Of a DNA stretch of 64,000 bases, positions 8,695 to 14,485 are shown piece by piece. How positions within the stretch are numbered: the first letter of the stretch is position 1; each line of letters opens with the position of its first letter. The stretch covers positions 547,362 through 611,361 of the forward strand of contig DATETJ010000002.1 of the NCBI GenBank assembly GCA_035283685.1, given 5' to 3'. Made by a program: the position numbers and the translations under genes. The DNA is from Candidatus Bathyarchaeia archaeon (lineage in GTDB: Archaea; Thermoproteota; Bathyarchaeia; Bathyarchaeales; Bathyarchaeaceae). The notes under the pieces were generated by a model that made no database searches, was not told where the DNA came from, and saw only the letters and a list, made by a program, of their open reading frames with translations.

Positions 8695-8703
8695 CTTAAA
8701 TAG
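8695..8703 (+). promoter_or_regulatory. TATA box of cas1
   Basis: CTTAAATAG preceded by the purine-rich AAAAGAAACC, a BRE-like element. It is about 40 bases before the ATG at 8739, so transcription should begin near 8722-8726. That would place one arm of the 13-bp inverted repeat (8725-8737) at the very start of the message. Confidence 0.5.
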
Positions 8704-8738
8704 ATTTTCAACCTATACTATTTCTTGGTGCATAGACG

Positions 8739-9773
8739 ATGGGTAAGGCAAAAACAGAAAAGATAATTCTAGATCAGTTTGGTCAATATCTAGGATTAGA
8801 AAAAGGTTGTTACATAATAAAAGACAAAAATGGAAACATACAGCGTTATCCACAGTTTGAAAATGAAATCGGAGAAGTCATACTGAAAAGCGGAAATATG
8901 GTTTCAGTTGGCGCATTAGCAAGTTTTGGATTCTGGGAAATAGACGTTCTAATAATGACACAGAAAGGTATGCCCGTTGCTACACTAAGAAGTATAGATG
9001 ATGATTCACACGTTGAAACAAGAATAAAACAGTATCAAGCATTAGAAAATGGTAAAGGCATAGAAATAGCTAAACAAATCATTCTAGGAAAACTGAAAGG
9101 TCAAAATGAGATTCTAAGAAAATATGGTTTAAGACAGCATGACTTGTTCACAGTCAAAACTAGACTTGATGAAATATGCAAACACGATCTAATTACAGCA
9201 AGAAGAAAAATTCTAGCATTAGAAGGACAAACAACAGATAGATACTATGAACAAATCTTTCAGCTATTGCCTAAAACATTGAAGATAGATAAACGCAAAA
9301 CAAAAGGTGCGTATGATGGCATTAACAACATTCTAAATCTAGCTTACACAATGCTGAAATGGAAAGTAACTAAAGCAATTCTAAACGCAAAATTGGAATT
9401 ATTTTTAGGGTGGGTTCATTCGGTCAAGTTTGGAAAACCTAGTCTAGTATGCGACCTAATGGAATTGTATAGGTTTTTGTGCGATGACTATGTGATACAA
9501 TTCTGTCTCAAACTAAACAAAAGAGATTTCACAGTGAAAACAGAAAACTGTTCAAGCAACAGAAAAGGCAAAAGAGAATACTTGAACGATAAGAAAACAA
9601 TGAATCTAATGCGAGACCTAACAGCCTATTTTGAAAAGACAGTTGAGATTCCTAGAATCATGCACGGTAACAGACAGAGCATTGACACATTAATCTCTGA
9701 GGAAGCCCTGCTCTTAGCTAAATATTTGAGAAACGAAATAAAAACATGGATTCCAAGAATTGCTATTACCTGA
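8739..9773 (+). CDS. cas1: Cas1 family integrase (putative casposase)
   Basis: 344 residues. The helical catalytic domain is clear: Glu162 in LALEGQTTDRYYEQIF, the DGINNILNLAYTML helix, His227 in LFLGWVHSVKFGKPSL, and Asp239 with Glu242 in VCDLMELYR. These are the Cas1 metal ligands (Glu-His-Asp/Glu). The N-terminal beta domain (about 1-85) ends in the usual VSVGAL...DVLIMTQKG segment. Cas1 cuts and joins DNA ends; in CRISPR it inserts spacers, in casposons it inserts the transposon. There is no cas2, cas4, effector or array here, and the gene lies inside inverted repeats, so transposase is the better reading. The extra C-terminal HTH found in several casposases is not evident. ATG start with a TATA box 40 bases upstream. 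The stop overlaps the converging gene by 8 bp. Confidence 0.93.
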   Translation: MGKAKTEKIILDQFGQYLGLEKGCYIIKDKNGNIQRYPQFENEIGEVILKSGNMVSVGALASFGFWEIDVLIMTQKGMPVATLRSIDDDSHVETRIKQYQALENGKGIEIAKQIILGKLKGQNEILRKYGLRQHDLFTVKTRLDEICKHDLITARRKILALEGQTTDRYYEQIFQLLPKTLKIDKRKTKGAYDGINNILNLAYTMLKWKVTKAILNAKLELFLGWVHSVKFGKPSLVCDLMELYRFLCDDYVIQFCLKLNKRDFTVKTENCSSNRKGKREYLNDKKTMNLMRDLTAYFEKTVEIPRIMHGNRQSIDTLISEEALLLAKYLRNEIKTWIPRIAIT

Positions 9774-10170
9774 GCCTATCAACTAGCAATCGCTGAAGCT
9801 CATTCAATTTCTCTAGAATGGCGGATAACTTGTCAGTTGATTCAGCAATGTTATTTCTCATGCGAGTTTCTTCTTGGCGTTCCTCAAACCTTCTCTGTTC
9901 GTCTTCTTTTCTTTGGGTTTCAAATTGTTCTCTAAAGGTTTTGTTTTCTTCAATTTCTTTATCATATTCTTGCATCAAAGTTTTGAATACATCAAAATTA
10001 TCTAACTTAATCAAGTTATATATTGTTCCACTAAGTTGTTTAGGAATATCAAATTTATATCTTAAAATGTTTTGAAAGTCAGCTTTACTATTTTCATAAA
10101 GACTGTTCATTAATTCTTTGTATTCATTGAACTTCTTTCTATATTCTAATTCTGTTTTTTTATCTACCAT
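9766..10170 (-). CDS. Coiled-coil protein of the casposon-like element
   Basis: 134 residues, highly charged. The second half (about 65-134) is a long predicted helix with heptad spacing of Leu/Ile and runs of Glu, Arg and Lys, typical of a coiled coil. The first half has a helical segment around LSGTIYNLIKL. No catalytic motif is seen and I do not recognise a family. It is the last gene of the element's minus-strand operon, overlapping the primase-like gene by 11 bp, and its end overlaps cas1 by 8 bp. A scaffold or accessory role for replication or transposition is possible but unsupported. Confidence 0.75.
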   Translation of the reverse strand: MVDKKTELEYRKKFNEYKELMNSLYENSKADFQNILRYKFDIPKQLSGTIYNLIKLDNFDVFKTLMQEYDKEIEENKTFREQFETQRKEDEQRRFEERQEETRMRNNIAESTDKLSAILEKLNELQRLLVDRLR

Positions 10171-10705
10171 TTTTTATCACCACCATTCTATAGAAATCTA
10201 GAATATACTGTCGGTTATCAAGAAACTTAGCTATCATCTTATCTTGATTGCCATGTCTGAACACAATTTTCGGCGGTCTAATCTTTTTGCCTTTGAATCC
10301 ATGTCGTAACGTGTTTGTTTGATGAATACATTGCATTACAAACCATTTTGTTAGGTTCTCATCTTTCAGTTGTAAACATAACCATGCTAGAATACTTCTA
10401 TTTTCACTTTCAGAAACTTCACGATTAAAAACAATATGATAACCTCTAGTCTTATATCGGTAAACAACTTCAGTTAACTCTTCATTTCTTATAGTGTGTG
10501 TTTTTGTGCTTGACCGCAAAATGATGTATCCATCTAATTTGAAACGGTTATTTAGCATGTCAGCAATGCATTTCGGTTGTTTTATGCTGTAACAATTATC
10601 CAAATCAACTTTAACTATGTCATTGTCAAAATCACCGATAATGACGTTGGGAAATGGGTTAACTCTTAATTGTTGGTCTTCTATCCCACTCTTCTTTGTA
10701 ATCAA
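10160..10705 (-). CDS. Putative small archaeo-eukaryotic primase-like protein
   Basis: 181 residues. Two motifs match the AEP (primase/PrimPol) pattern in the right order: DLD at residues 34-36 within IVKVDLDNC, after a hydrophobic strand, and GYH at 88-90 within TRGYHIVF (the sxH motif). A conserved-looking block RPPKIVFRHGNQDK follows near 143-156, where the third acidic motif would be expected. Between them, a strand with a Ser-Ser pair (ILRSS) recalls the nucleotide-binding region. The assignment is by motif only and the protein is shorter than most primases. It starts with TTG at 10705 and overlaps the HTH gene by 47 bp and the coiled-coil gene by 11 bp, so it belongs to a compact operon. 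If correct, it replaces PolB as the replication enzyme of the element. Confidence 0.6.
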   Translation of the reverse strand: MITKKSGIEDQQLRVNPFPNVIIGDFDNDIVKVDLDNCYSIKQPKCIADMLNNRFKLDGYIILRSSTKTHTIRNEELTEVVYRYKTRGYHIVFNREVSESENRSILAWLCLQLKDENLTKWFVMQCIHQTNTLRHGFKGKKIRPPKIVFRHGNQDKMIAKFLDNRQYILDFYRMVVIKNGR

Positions 10706-11045
10706 TGTATTTGCTCCTTTGAGAAAACGACTTTAATTTTTCTGCTGACACTCTTGTTATCCGTTTTCGTGGTGGATGCTTAACAGTATCAATCATAATA
10801 CTGCTTAGTTGTTTTCCTGTTCCAAACAATTCATACCGTTTTGATATTCCTCTGTGTTTTGAGTAAACTGCAATACGTTTAGGTCCTCTCTCTTCTCGAA
10901 TCATAGCTAATGCTGTTGTTCTTCTTATTCCTCTATGTTCGGCTTTCAATACTCGTATGATTTGGTTGGCTGACAGGTCTTCTCTTGCTAATTTTTGTAT
11001 ATGGGCTTTTGTGGCAGGCTTTCTGCTTCTTTTGGTCTTAACCAT
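10659..11045 (-). CDS. HTH DNA-binding protein of the casposon-like element
   Basis: 128 residues, very basic (many Arg and Lys). The N-terminal part (about 15-50) reads as a helix-turn-helix: KLAREDLSANQIIRVLKAEHRGIRRTTALAMIRE, with a Ser-Ala-Asn turn, broken here by its own length. The C-terminal half has alternating strands and no catalytic motif. It is likely to bind DNA, perhaps the inverted repeats or the subterminal motifs. It begins directly after the stop of the zinc-finger gene and its 3' end overlaps the primase-like gene by 47 bp. No named family is recognised. Confidence 0.7.
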   Translation of the reverse strand: MVKTKRSRKPATKAHIQKLAREDLSANQIIRVLKAEHRGIRRTTALAMIREERGPKRIAVYSKHRGISKRYELFGTGKQLSSIMIDTVKHPPRKRITRVSAEKLKSFSQRSKYIDYKEEWDRRPTIKS

Positions 11046-11417
11046 TTATTGAACCCTCTTCTTTTTGCTACTGTATTCTTTAGCACAGATTTCACTGCAA
11101 AAATTCAAATTAAGAGGAATACCCTTACCACAATTGAAACATGAATGACCACCATATTCAAATTCTTTTTTTGGCGATTCTCTCAATTTAATAGGTTCAA
11201 TACCGTTATTGATTTCATCTAAGGCAAAATTATAGTATTCATCGAATTTTCTACTTGTAAAGTATCTTCCGCATTTCATCCAAATCTGTTGGTAAGTGTC
11301 TCCTTGTAAAATGCATTTTTTCACTATGTCTATGTTGTGGTTTCTTCTACTCATTCCTTCTCCTTGAATCCAAAACAATTCTGTAGAATTATTCTTAGGT
11401 TTATTGTCATTACTCAA
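11046..11417 (-). CDS. Small zinc-finger protein of the casposon-like element
   Basis: 123 residues. The C-terminal third has CFNCGKG...NFCSEIC, four cysteines in a treble-clef or ribbon-like zinc knuckle (about 92-111). The first half contains a predicted helical segment (residues 25-50, KKCILQGDTYQQIWMKCG) that could be an HTH. The start is TTG at 11417, which overlaps the AbrB-like gene by 8 bp. No nuclease residues such as HNH are seen, which matters because casposons often carry HNH nucleases. Likely DNA- or protein-binding; function not known. Confidence 0.7.
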   Translation of the reverse strand: MSNDNKPKNNSTELFWIQGEGMSRRNHNIDIVKKCILQGDTYQQIWMKCGRYFTSRKFDEYYNFALDEINNGIEPIKLRESPKKEFEYGGHSCFNCGKGIPLNLNFCSEICAKEYSSKKKRVQ

Positions 11418-11592
11418 TGGGCTTCACCTCTTTCTTTATCGGTATGACCTTCACTATTCCATTGAAAATGACAGAAAGCTCATCGCTCTCTTGGAGACCT
11501 TCTTTCTCTACCCAGAGTTTAGGTAGAACAACGAAGTAAGAGCCGCTCTGCTCTTGCAGTCTCCTTTTCACGCTATATCCTTTTTTCGACAT
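11410..11592 (-). CDS. AbrB/SpoVT-type DNA-binding protein
   Basis: 60 residues, full length for a single swapped-hairpin domain: a basic start (KRRLQEQSGSYFVVLPKLW), the typical helix WVEKEGLQESDEL and a final strand pair ending in VKVIPIKK. Members of this family act as transition-state regulators or antitoxins and usually bind their own promoters. It is the first gene of the element's operon. The region just upstream has a perfect 10-base inverted repeat (11596-11605 with 11655-11664), a good candidate for its operator. Confidence 0.82.
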   Translation of the reverse strand: MSKKGYSVKRRLQEQSGSYFVVLPKLWVEKEGLQESDELSVIFNGIVKVIPIKKEVKPIE

Positions 11593-11595
11593 TTT

Positions 11596-11664
11596 TGCAA
11601 CAATCCTTTTTTGAGAGAAGGCTTGCCAGAGCTATCTGCAAAAATCGAAGCATTGATTGTTGCA
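11596..11664. promoter_or_regulatory. Inverted-repeat operator candidate before the AbrB-like gene
   Basis: TGCAACAATC at 11596-11605 and GATTGTTGCA at 11655-11664 are perfect reverse complements. Two further palindromes lie upstream: GGACT/AGTCC at 11683-11698 and CTCAAG-T-CTTGAG at 11727-11739. A TATA-like CTTATAAG (reverse strand) is near 11713-11720. The layout suits autoregulation by the AbrB-like protein. Confidence 0.5.
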
Positions 11665-11738
11665 TTTCTGTTTCTAGTGTTCGGACTGCATATAGTCCAT
11701 CTTATTATCTATACTTATAAGCTTTTCTCAAGTCTTGA

Positions 11739-11812
11739 GTCTTTATATAGTGTGCTCTCTCTGTGTCTGTGTCTCTGTTTATGATATGAGGGAGGAGGGG
11801 TGTGTGTGTGGG
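11739..11812 (-). repeat. Right terminal inverted repeat of the casposon-like element
   Basis: Reverse complement starts CCC, a shorter CA tract, then the same 62 bases as the left end. It also carries the TATA-like CTATATAAAG directed inward. The direct repeat copy 3 follows at once. Confidence 0.92.
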
Positions 11813-11825
11813 ATAGAATTTCTAT
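11813..11825. repeat. 13-bp direct repeat, copy 3 (right target duplication)
   Basis: ATAGAATTTCTAT directly after the right terminal repeat, followed by GCAGCGCGCG. Matches copies 1 and 2 in sequence and orientation. Confidence 0.8.
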
Positions 11826-11876
11826 GCAGCGCGCGCTAACCTGTTGATTAATGTAAGAGGCTGCTTCTGAACTTTT

Positions 11877-12320
11877 TCAGCTTCGTTTTCGGCTTCTTTT
11901 TTCCTGTTCTTCTTTTTGTTCCTGCCATTCGGCGTATTTTTCCAGTAGGGTTTCGAGTTGTTTGTCGATGAAGTCGGCTACGCCGAGGAAGGGCAAGTCC
12001 ATTTCTTTTATTGCTAACTCGCCCTTTTCGTATTTTTCTTTGAGGACTTCTGCATGTTCGTATTCGCCGCTTAGGTATCGAAGCCTGAACCGTGCTGCGT
12101 CTCTCAGGAAATCTTCCTTCGTTGTGAAGCCCAAACCCTTCTTTTCGTGCATGAATTTCTCGATTTCGACAAGCAGATCAGCTGGCAACATGACCGACTG
12201 GCTGAGCAAGGCTTCGAGAGCATCTTGGTAAGTCTGCAGTTTCATGGTTTGAGAGGTTAACTCTCCAAGCATGCCTGTGAGCTTCTGATGGATATCTTCT
12301 GAAATTCTCAGGGTTTTCAT
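11877..12320 (-). CDS. Helical protein with a probable ribbon-helix-helix start
   Basis: 147 residues from ATG at 12320, chosen because GGAG lies 8 bases upstream on the reverse strand; a longer in-frame start at 12389 gives a less sensible N-terminus. The first 12 residues (MKTLRISEDIHQ) look like the strand and first helix of a ribbon-helix-helix protein. A second such segment (LPADLLVEIEKFM...FTTKEDFLRDAARFRLRYL) follows at about 65-105. The C-terminus is a charged helix ending in Arg-Ser-Arg-Lys-Arg-Ser. A small DNA-binding regulator or antitoxin is likely; no partner toxin is next to it. Base composition is like the host, not like the casposon-like element that ends 52 bp away. Confidence 0.65.
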   Translation of the reverse strand: MKTLRISEDIHQKLTGMLGELTSQTMKLQTYQDALEALLSQSVMLPADLLVEIEKFMHEKKGLGFTTKEDFLRDAARFRLRYLSGEYEHAEVLKEKYEKGELAIKEMDLPFLGVADFIDKQLETLLEKYAEWQEQKEEQEKRSRKRS

Positions 12321-12507
12321 ATTCAGCTTCTCCATAATGCTGTCATAAAGCTTTCTCGGCAACCAATAAATCCAAAAACGACGATACAATAATCTGAAAG
12401 CGCCTCGTTATACACGTACTAGGGTCAAGGCATAACGCCGCAACATTCCCCCAACATACCAACATGGAAAGACTGCATTTCCTCTAAATTGACGCTCTTC
12501 ATAGCCA

Positions 12508-12549
12508 GTAGAAGAAGGCGCTAACTGATTGGTTCCTTCTCCTTTTGAA
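12508..12549 (+). repeat. Hairpin module E, copy 1
   Basis: GTAGAAGAAGG, a spacer of about 19 bases, CCTTCTCCTTTTGAA. The same stem and tail recur at 14266-14324, 27277-27332 and, on the minus strand, 31696-31750. The arms form a stem of about 9 bp, here imperfect. It lies in a gene-free stretch before the HEPN gene. Confidence 0.6.
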
Positions 12550-12607
12550 GTCTACCTTCTCAGCCGGAAGGTTACCTTTGACAACTGGAACAGATCAGTA
12601 GAAGTAA

Positions 12608-12618
12608 TTCTTATATGT
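12608..12618 (+). promoter_or_regulatory. TATA box of the HEPN/MNT pair
   Basis: TTCTTATATG about 30 bases before the ATG at 12646. There is no good ribosome-binding site, so the message is probably leaderless or nearly so. Confidence 0.4.
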
Positions 12619-12645
12619 AAGAAAAATGTTACTTGTATCAAAAGG

Positions 12646-13026
12646 ATGGTGTTTGTTGTGAGTGATGTAGCTGTTCACTTGAGGGCCGTTTGTGAGAAGA
12701 GGTTGGCTGCTTTGGACGAGTTTGAAAAGGGAAGGTTTACGGTTGTTGGCGATTTGGCTATTAAGGCTGTTGAGCAGGCTGTTGAGGTTCTGGCTGCGCA
12801 GGAGGGCAAACATTTTCATCTGCGCCCGAGGAGTGCGCATGCAGAGCGAATTCGGTGGTTCAAGCAGAGATTTCCACGGCTGAGTAAGGATGTGGATGAG
12901 TTGTGGGGTGCATATGGTGCGTTAGGGTATGAGGGTATCGATGGTGACCGAGCAAAGAAGGCGGTTGAGGCTATGGAGCGTGTTCTGGTTGCGATTGAGA
13001 GAAAAGCACGTGTTAGATTTAAGTAA
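12646..13026 (+). CDS. HEPN-like helical protein (putative toxin partner)
   Basis: 126 residues, almost all helical, with an R-x4-H motif (RPRSAH) near residue 65, the kind of motif found in HEPN nucleases. An in-frame ATG at 12646 is preferred over upstream starts because a TATA box lies about 30 bases before it. It overlaps by 17 bp the next gene, a minimal nucleotidyltransferase. HEPN/MNT pairs are common archaeal toxin-antitoxin modules in which the nucleotidyltransferase modifies and silences the HEPN RNase. The HEPN call rests on helix content, motif and partner, not on a clear sequence match. Confidence 0.6.
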   Translation: MVFVVSDVAVHLRAVCEKRLAALDEFEKGRFTVVGDLAIKAVEQAVEVLAAQEGKHFHLRPRSAHAERIRWFKQRFPRLSKDVDELWGAYGALGYEGIDGDRAKKAVEAMERVLVAIERKARVRFK

Positions 13027-13606
13027 GATTGTTGACGTGGTTTCAAAGGTAAACGGTGTTGTGGGAGTCTTTCTTTTTGGTAGTTTGGCGAGGGGTGATT
13101 TTGATGAGTTTTCTGATTATGATCTGCTAGTTGTTTTCGAGGATAGGACGGTGATGTGGCGGAGTTGGGATGCCTTGTTCGAGGCTGTTGGAGCGTTGCA
13201 ACTGAATTTGCATGTGGTTCCTGAGACTGTGGACGAGTTGAAACAGGCAAATCCTGTGTTCCTGGATGATCTGTTCAAGTTTGGGAAGGTCCTGTTTGCA
13301 AGGTTTCCGTTTGAGGTTTTTGCTGGACCTATTGGGTTAGAGTCCTACTGCTTGGTTGTTTATGAGATGAGTGGTTTGAGTGTGAGAGACAAGATGAAGG
13401 TGGTTTATTTCCTGTATAGAAAAGGAGGCGCAGGCGAGCTTGCCAGGGTGAGTGGATTTAGGGTTGGTGAGGGTTGTCTTTTGGTTCCGAGCAGGGCTGG
13501 CGACGTGGTTGTTGAAGGCTTGAAGGGTTATGGCGTCATTGCTAGAAAACTTGAGACTTATTCGAGCGGAGACCATGTTAAAGCATTGTTTGGTAAGACT
13601 GATTAA
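13010..13606 (+). CDS. Minimal nucleotidyltransferase (MNT) protein, putative antitoxin
   Basis: 198 residues from GTG at 13010. The motif GSLARGDFDEFSDYDLLVVF holds the GS...G and the D-x-D metal pair of the polymerase-beta nucleotidyltransferase fold (about residues 20-40). A C-terminal part (from about 115) has a short winged-helix-like region. The frame is open to an ATG at 12929 but that would lie deep inside the HEPN-like gene; the GTG overlaps by only 17 bp. Family knowledge: MNT partners of HEPN toxins attach AMP or similar groups to the toxin. The pair ends 39 bp before a tRNA-Thr 3' fragment. Confidence 0.78.
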   Translation: MLDLSKIVDVVSKVNGVVGVFLFGSLARGDFDEFSDYDLLVVFEDRTVMWRSWDALFEAVGALQLNLHVVPETVDELKQANPVFLDDLFKFGKVLFARFPFEVFAGPIGLESYCLVVYEMSGLSVRDKMKVVYFLYRKGGAGELARVSGFRVGEGCLLVPSRAGDVVVEGLKGYGVIARKLETYSSGDHVKALFGKTD

Positions 13607-13645
13607 GAAGAAGGCGTTTGCATAGTGGGAGTTCTTGTGTTGGAA

Positions 13646-13694
13646 TCGCCTTGGTAGGCGGTGATCGTGGGTTCAAATCCCGCCTGAGGCTCCA
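13646..13694 (+). pseudogene. 3' half of a tRNA-Thr (GGT) gene
   Basis: The segment reads as tRNA positions 27-76: anticodon stem TCGCC/GGCGG, a loop TTGGTA that holds anticodon GGT but is one base short, variable loop TGATC, T arm GTGGG-TTCAAAT-CCCGC, acceptor strand CTGAGGC, discriminator T (usual for archaeal tRNA-Thr) and an encoded CCA. Nothing upstream can form the matching 5' acceptor strand or a D arm, so it is a fragment. Such 3' fragments are typical attachment-site remnants left by integrated elements. It ends the HEPN/MNT region. Confidence 0.6.
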
Positions 13695-13925
13695 AAACGG
13701 CTAAGAATGAAGTTTCTTGTTCACCGTAGAATCTGTACAACATCTACACTTCTGGACGCTTGACAATCGCCAGACTCGACCAGCCTTAGAAGTTGTTGTT
13801 CTGGCAAAATAACTACCAAGGTAACCACAACACAACACTCCTTTCTCTATATCGCACTTGTTGATGACACTAGGAGCGGCTGGGCATCAACACGCACACA
13901 GCCCTGCACAGTCTGAGCCAACATG

Positions 13926-14086
13926 GAAGTAGTAGTCAACGTACACGCGGGGCGGACGACTACTTCTGAGCAAAGCAAGCTCGGTGTTATTACTTGTTCT
14001 AAGTGGAAATTAATAACATCTGAAAGAAAACCGCCTTCGATATCGAAGAAGTTGTTGTGGCAAACCTACCAGAGTCAACAACAACT
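13926..14086 (+). repeat. Mosaic hairpin repeat, modules A-B-C
   Basis: Module A: GAAGTAGTAGTC at 13926-13937 with GACGACTACTTC at 13955-13966 (11 of 12 pairs). Module B: 13984-14022, GTTATTA...TAATAAC stem ending in ACATCTGA. Module C: AGTTGTTGT at 14050-14058 with ACAACAACT at 14078-14086. The same modules recur near 27 kb, 31.7 kb and 34.5 kb in other orders. No protein function is supported, although short frames run through it. Confidence 0.75.
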
Positions 14087-14265
14087 CCAAAGACTGCCAC
14101 AGTACACGCTTTTCGCCAGCCTTGGAAGAAGGTGTACAGCACAGTTCAGGTTGTTCAACAACTCAAGAATACACACAGCCTGCAGCCATGCTGGGCATTG
14201 ATGTCACCGGGAACAGTCGTATGACGATGCCCACACAGTCTTCAGCCAGATGTTCCCGCAACATG

Positions 14266-14324
14266 GTAGAAGAAGGCGCTAAGCGACTGGTCCCTTCTTC
14301 TTTTGAAATTTGTTTTCCCGCAAC
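14266..14324 (+). repeat. Hairpin module E, copy 2
   Basis: GTAGAAGAAGG, spacer, CCTTCTTCTTTTGAAAT, then a TTTTCCCGCA tail. The stem AAGAAGG/CCTTCTT is perfect. It lies about 160 bp before the orc1/cdc6 start, in an 880-bp stretch (13607-14485) that holds only the tRNA fragment and these repeats and could include a replication origin. Confidence 0.7.
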
Positions 14325-14407
14325 CCGTTGCAGTTCAGCATGCGCTCGTGAGTTTTCAAGCCATACATGTTGGTGTTTATACTTCCATCTGCCTCAACCA
14401 CATTTTT

Positions 14408-14479
14408 CTTTTTAAATAGACAAAAACCATAAATGCCAACCCAGTTCACCATTTGACAGCACAATAAACAGAGGCTGTC
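14408..14479 (+). promoter_or_regulatory. Promoter and leader hairpin of orc1/cdc6
   Basis: TTTTTAAATAG at 14408-14418 is a good TATA box, giving a start of transcription near 14445. The leader then contains GACAGC (14455-14460) and GCTGTC (14474-14479), a short hairpin just before the ATG at 14486. Confidence 0.4.
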
Positions 14480-14485
14480 ATCACT

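Larger units (their letters stand above)
8484..11812. mobile_element. Casposon-like transposon with Cas1 and a primase-like protein, without PolB
   Basis: 3329 bp bounded by terminal inverted repeats (8484-8562 and 11739-11812) and by the 13-bp direct repeat on each side. It is visibly richer in A+T than its surroundings. Cargo: cas1 on the plus strand; converging on it, a five-gene minus-strand operon (AbrB-like, zinc finger, HTH, primase-like, coiled coil). No Cas2, Cas4, CRISPR repeats, tyrosine recombinase or PolB is present. Cas1 with inverted repeats and a target duplication defines casposons, in which Cas1 acts as integrase. Published casposons that I know of carry PolB and are mostly larger, so this would be a minimal or new type. 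The mobile nature is strongly supported by the ends; activity is not shown. Confidence 0.85.

Noticed and set aside
8739-9773. A CRISPR-Cas adaptation locus
   Set aside because: Only cas1 is present. No cas2, cas4, effector or repeat-spacer array was found on either side, and the gene is inside transposon ends.
13617-13694. A functional intron-containing tRNA-Thr
   Set aside because: No 5' acceptor or D-arm sequence that pairs with the 3' half occurs upstream within the expected distance, and the anticodon loop is one base short.
13923-14201. 92-codon plus-strand frame in the repeat region before orc1/cdc6
   Set aside because: It is a translation of hairpin modules A-C. Similar peptides appear from other copies only because the DNA repeat is conserved; start sites and stops are not kept.
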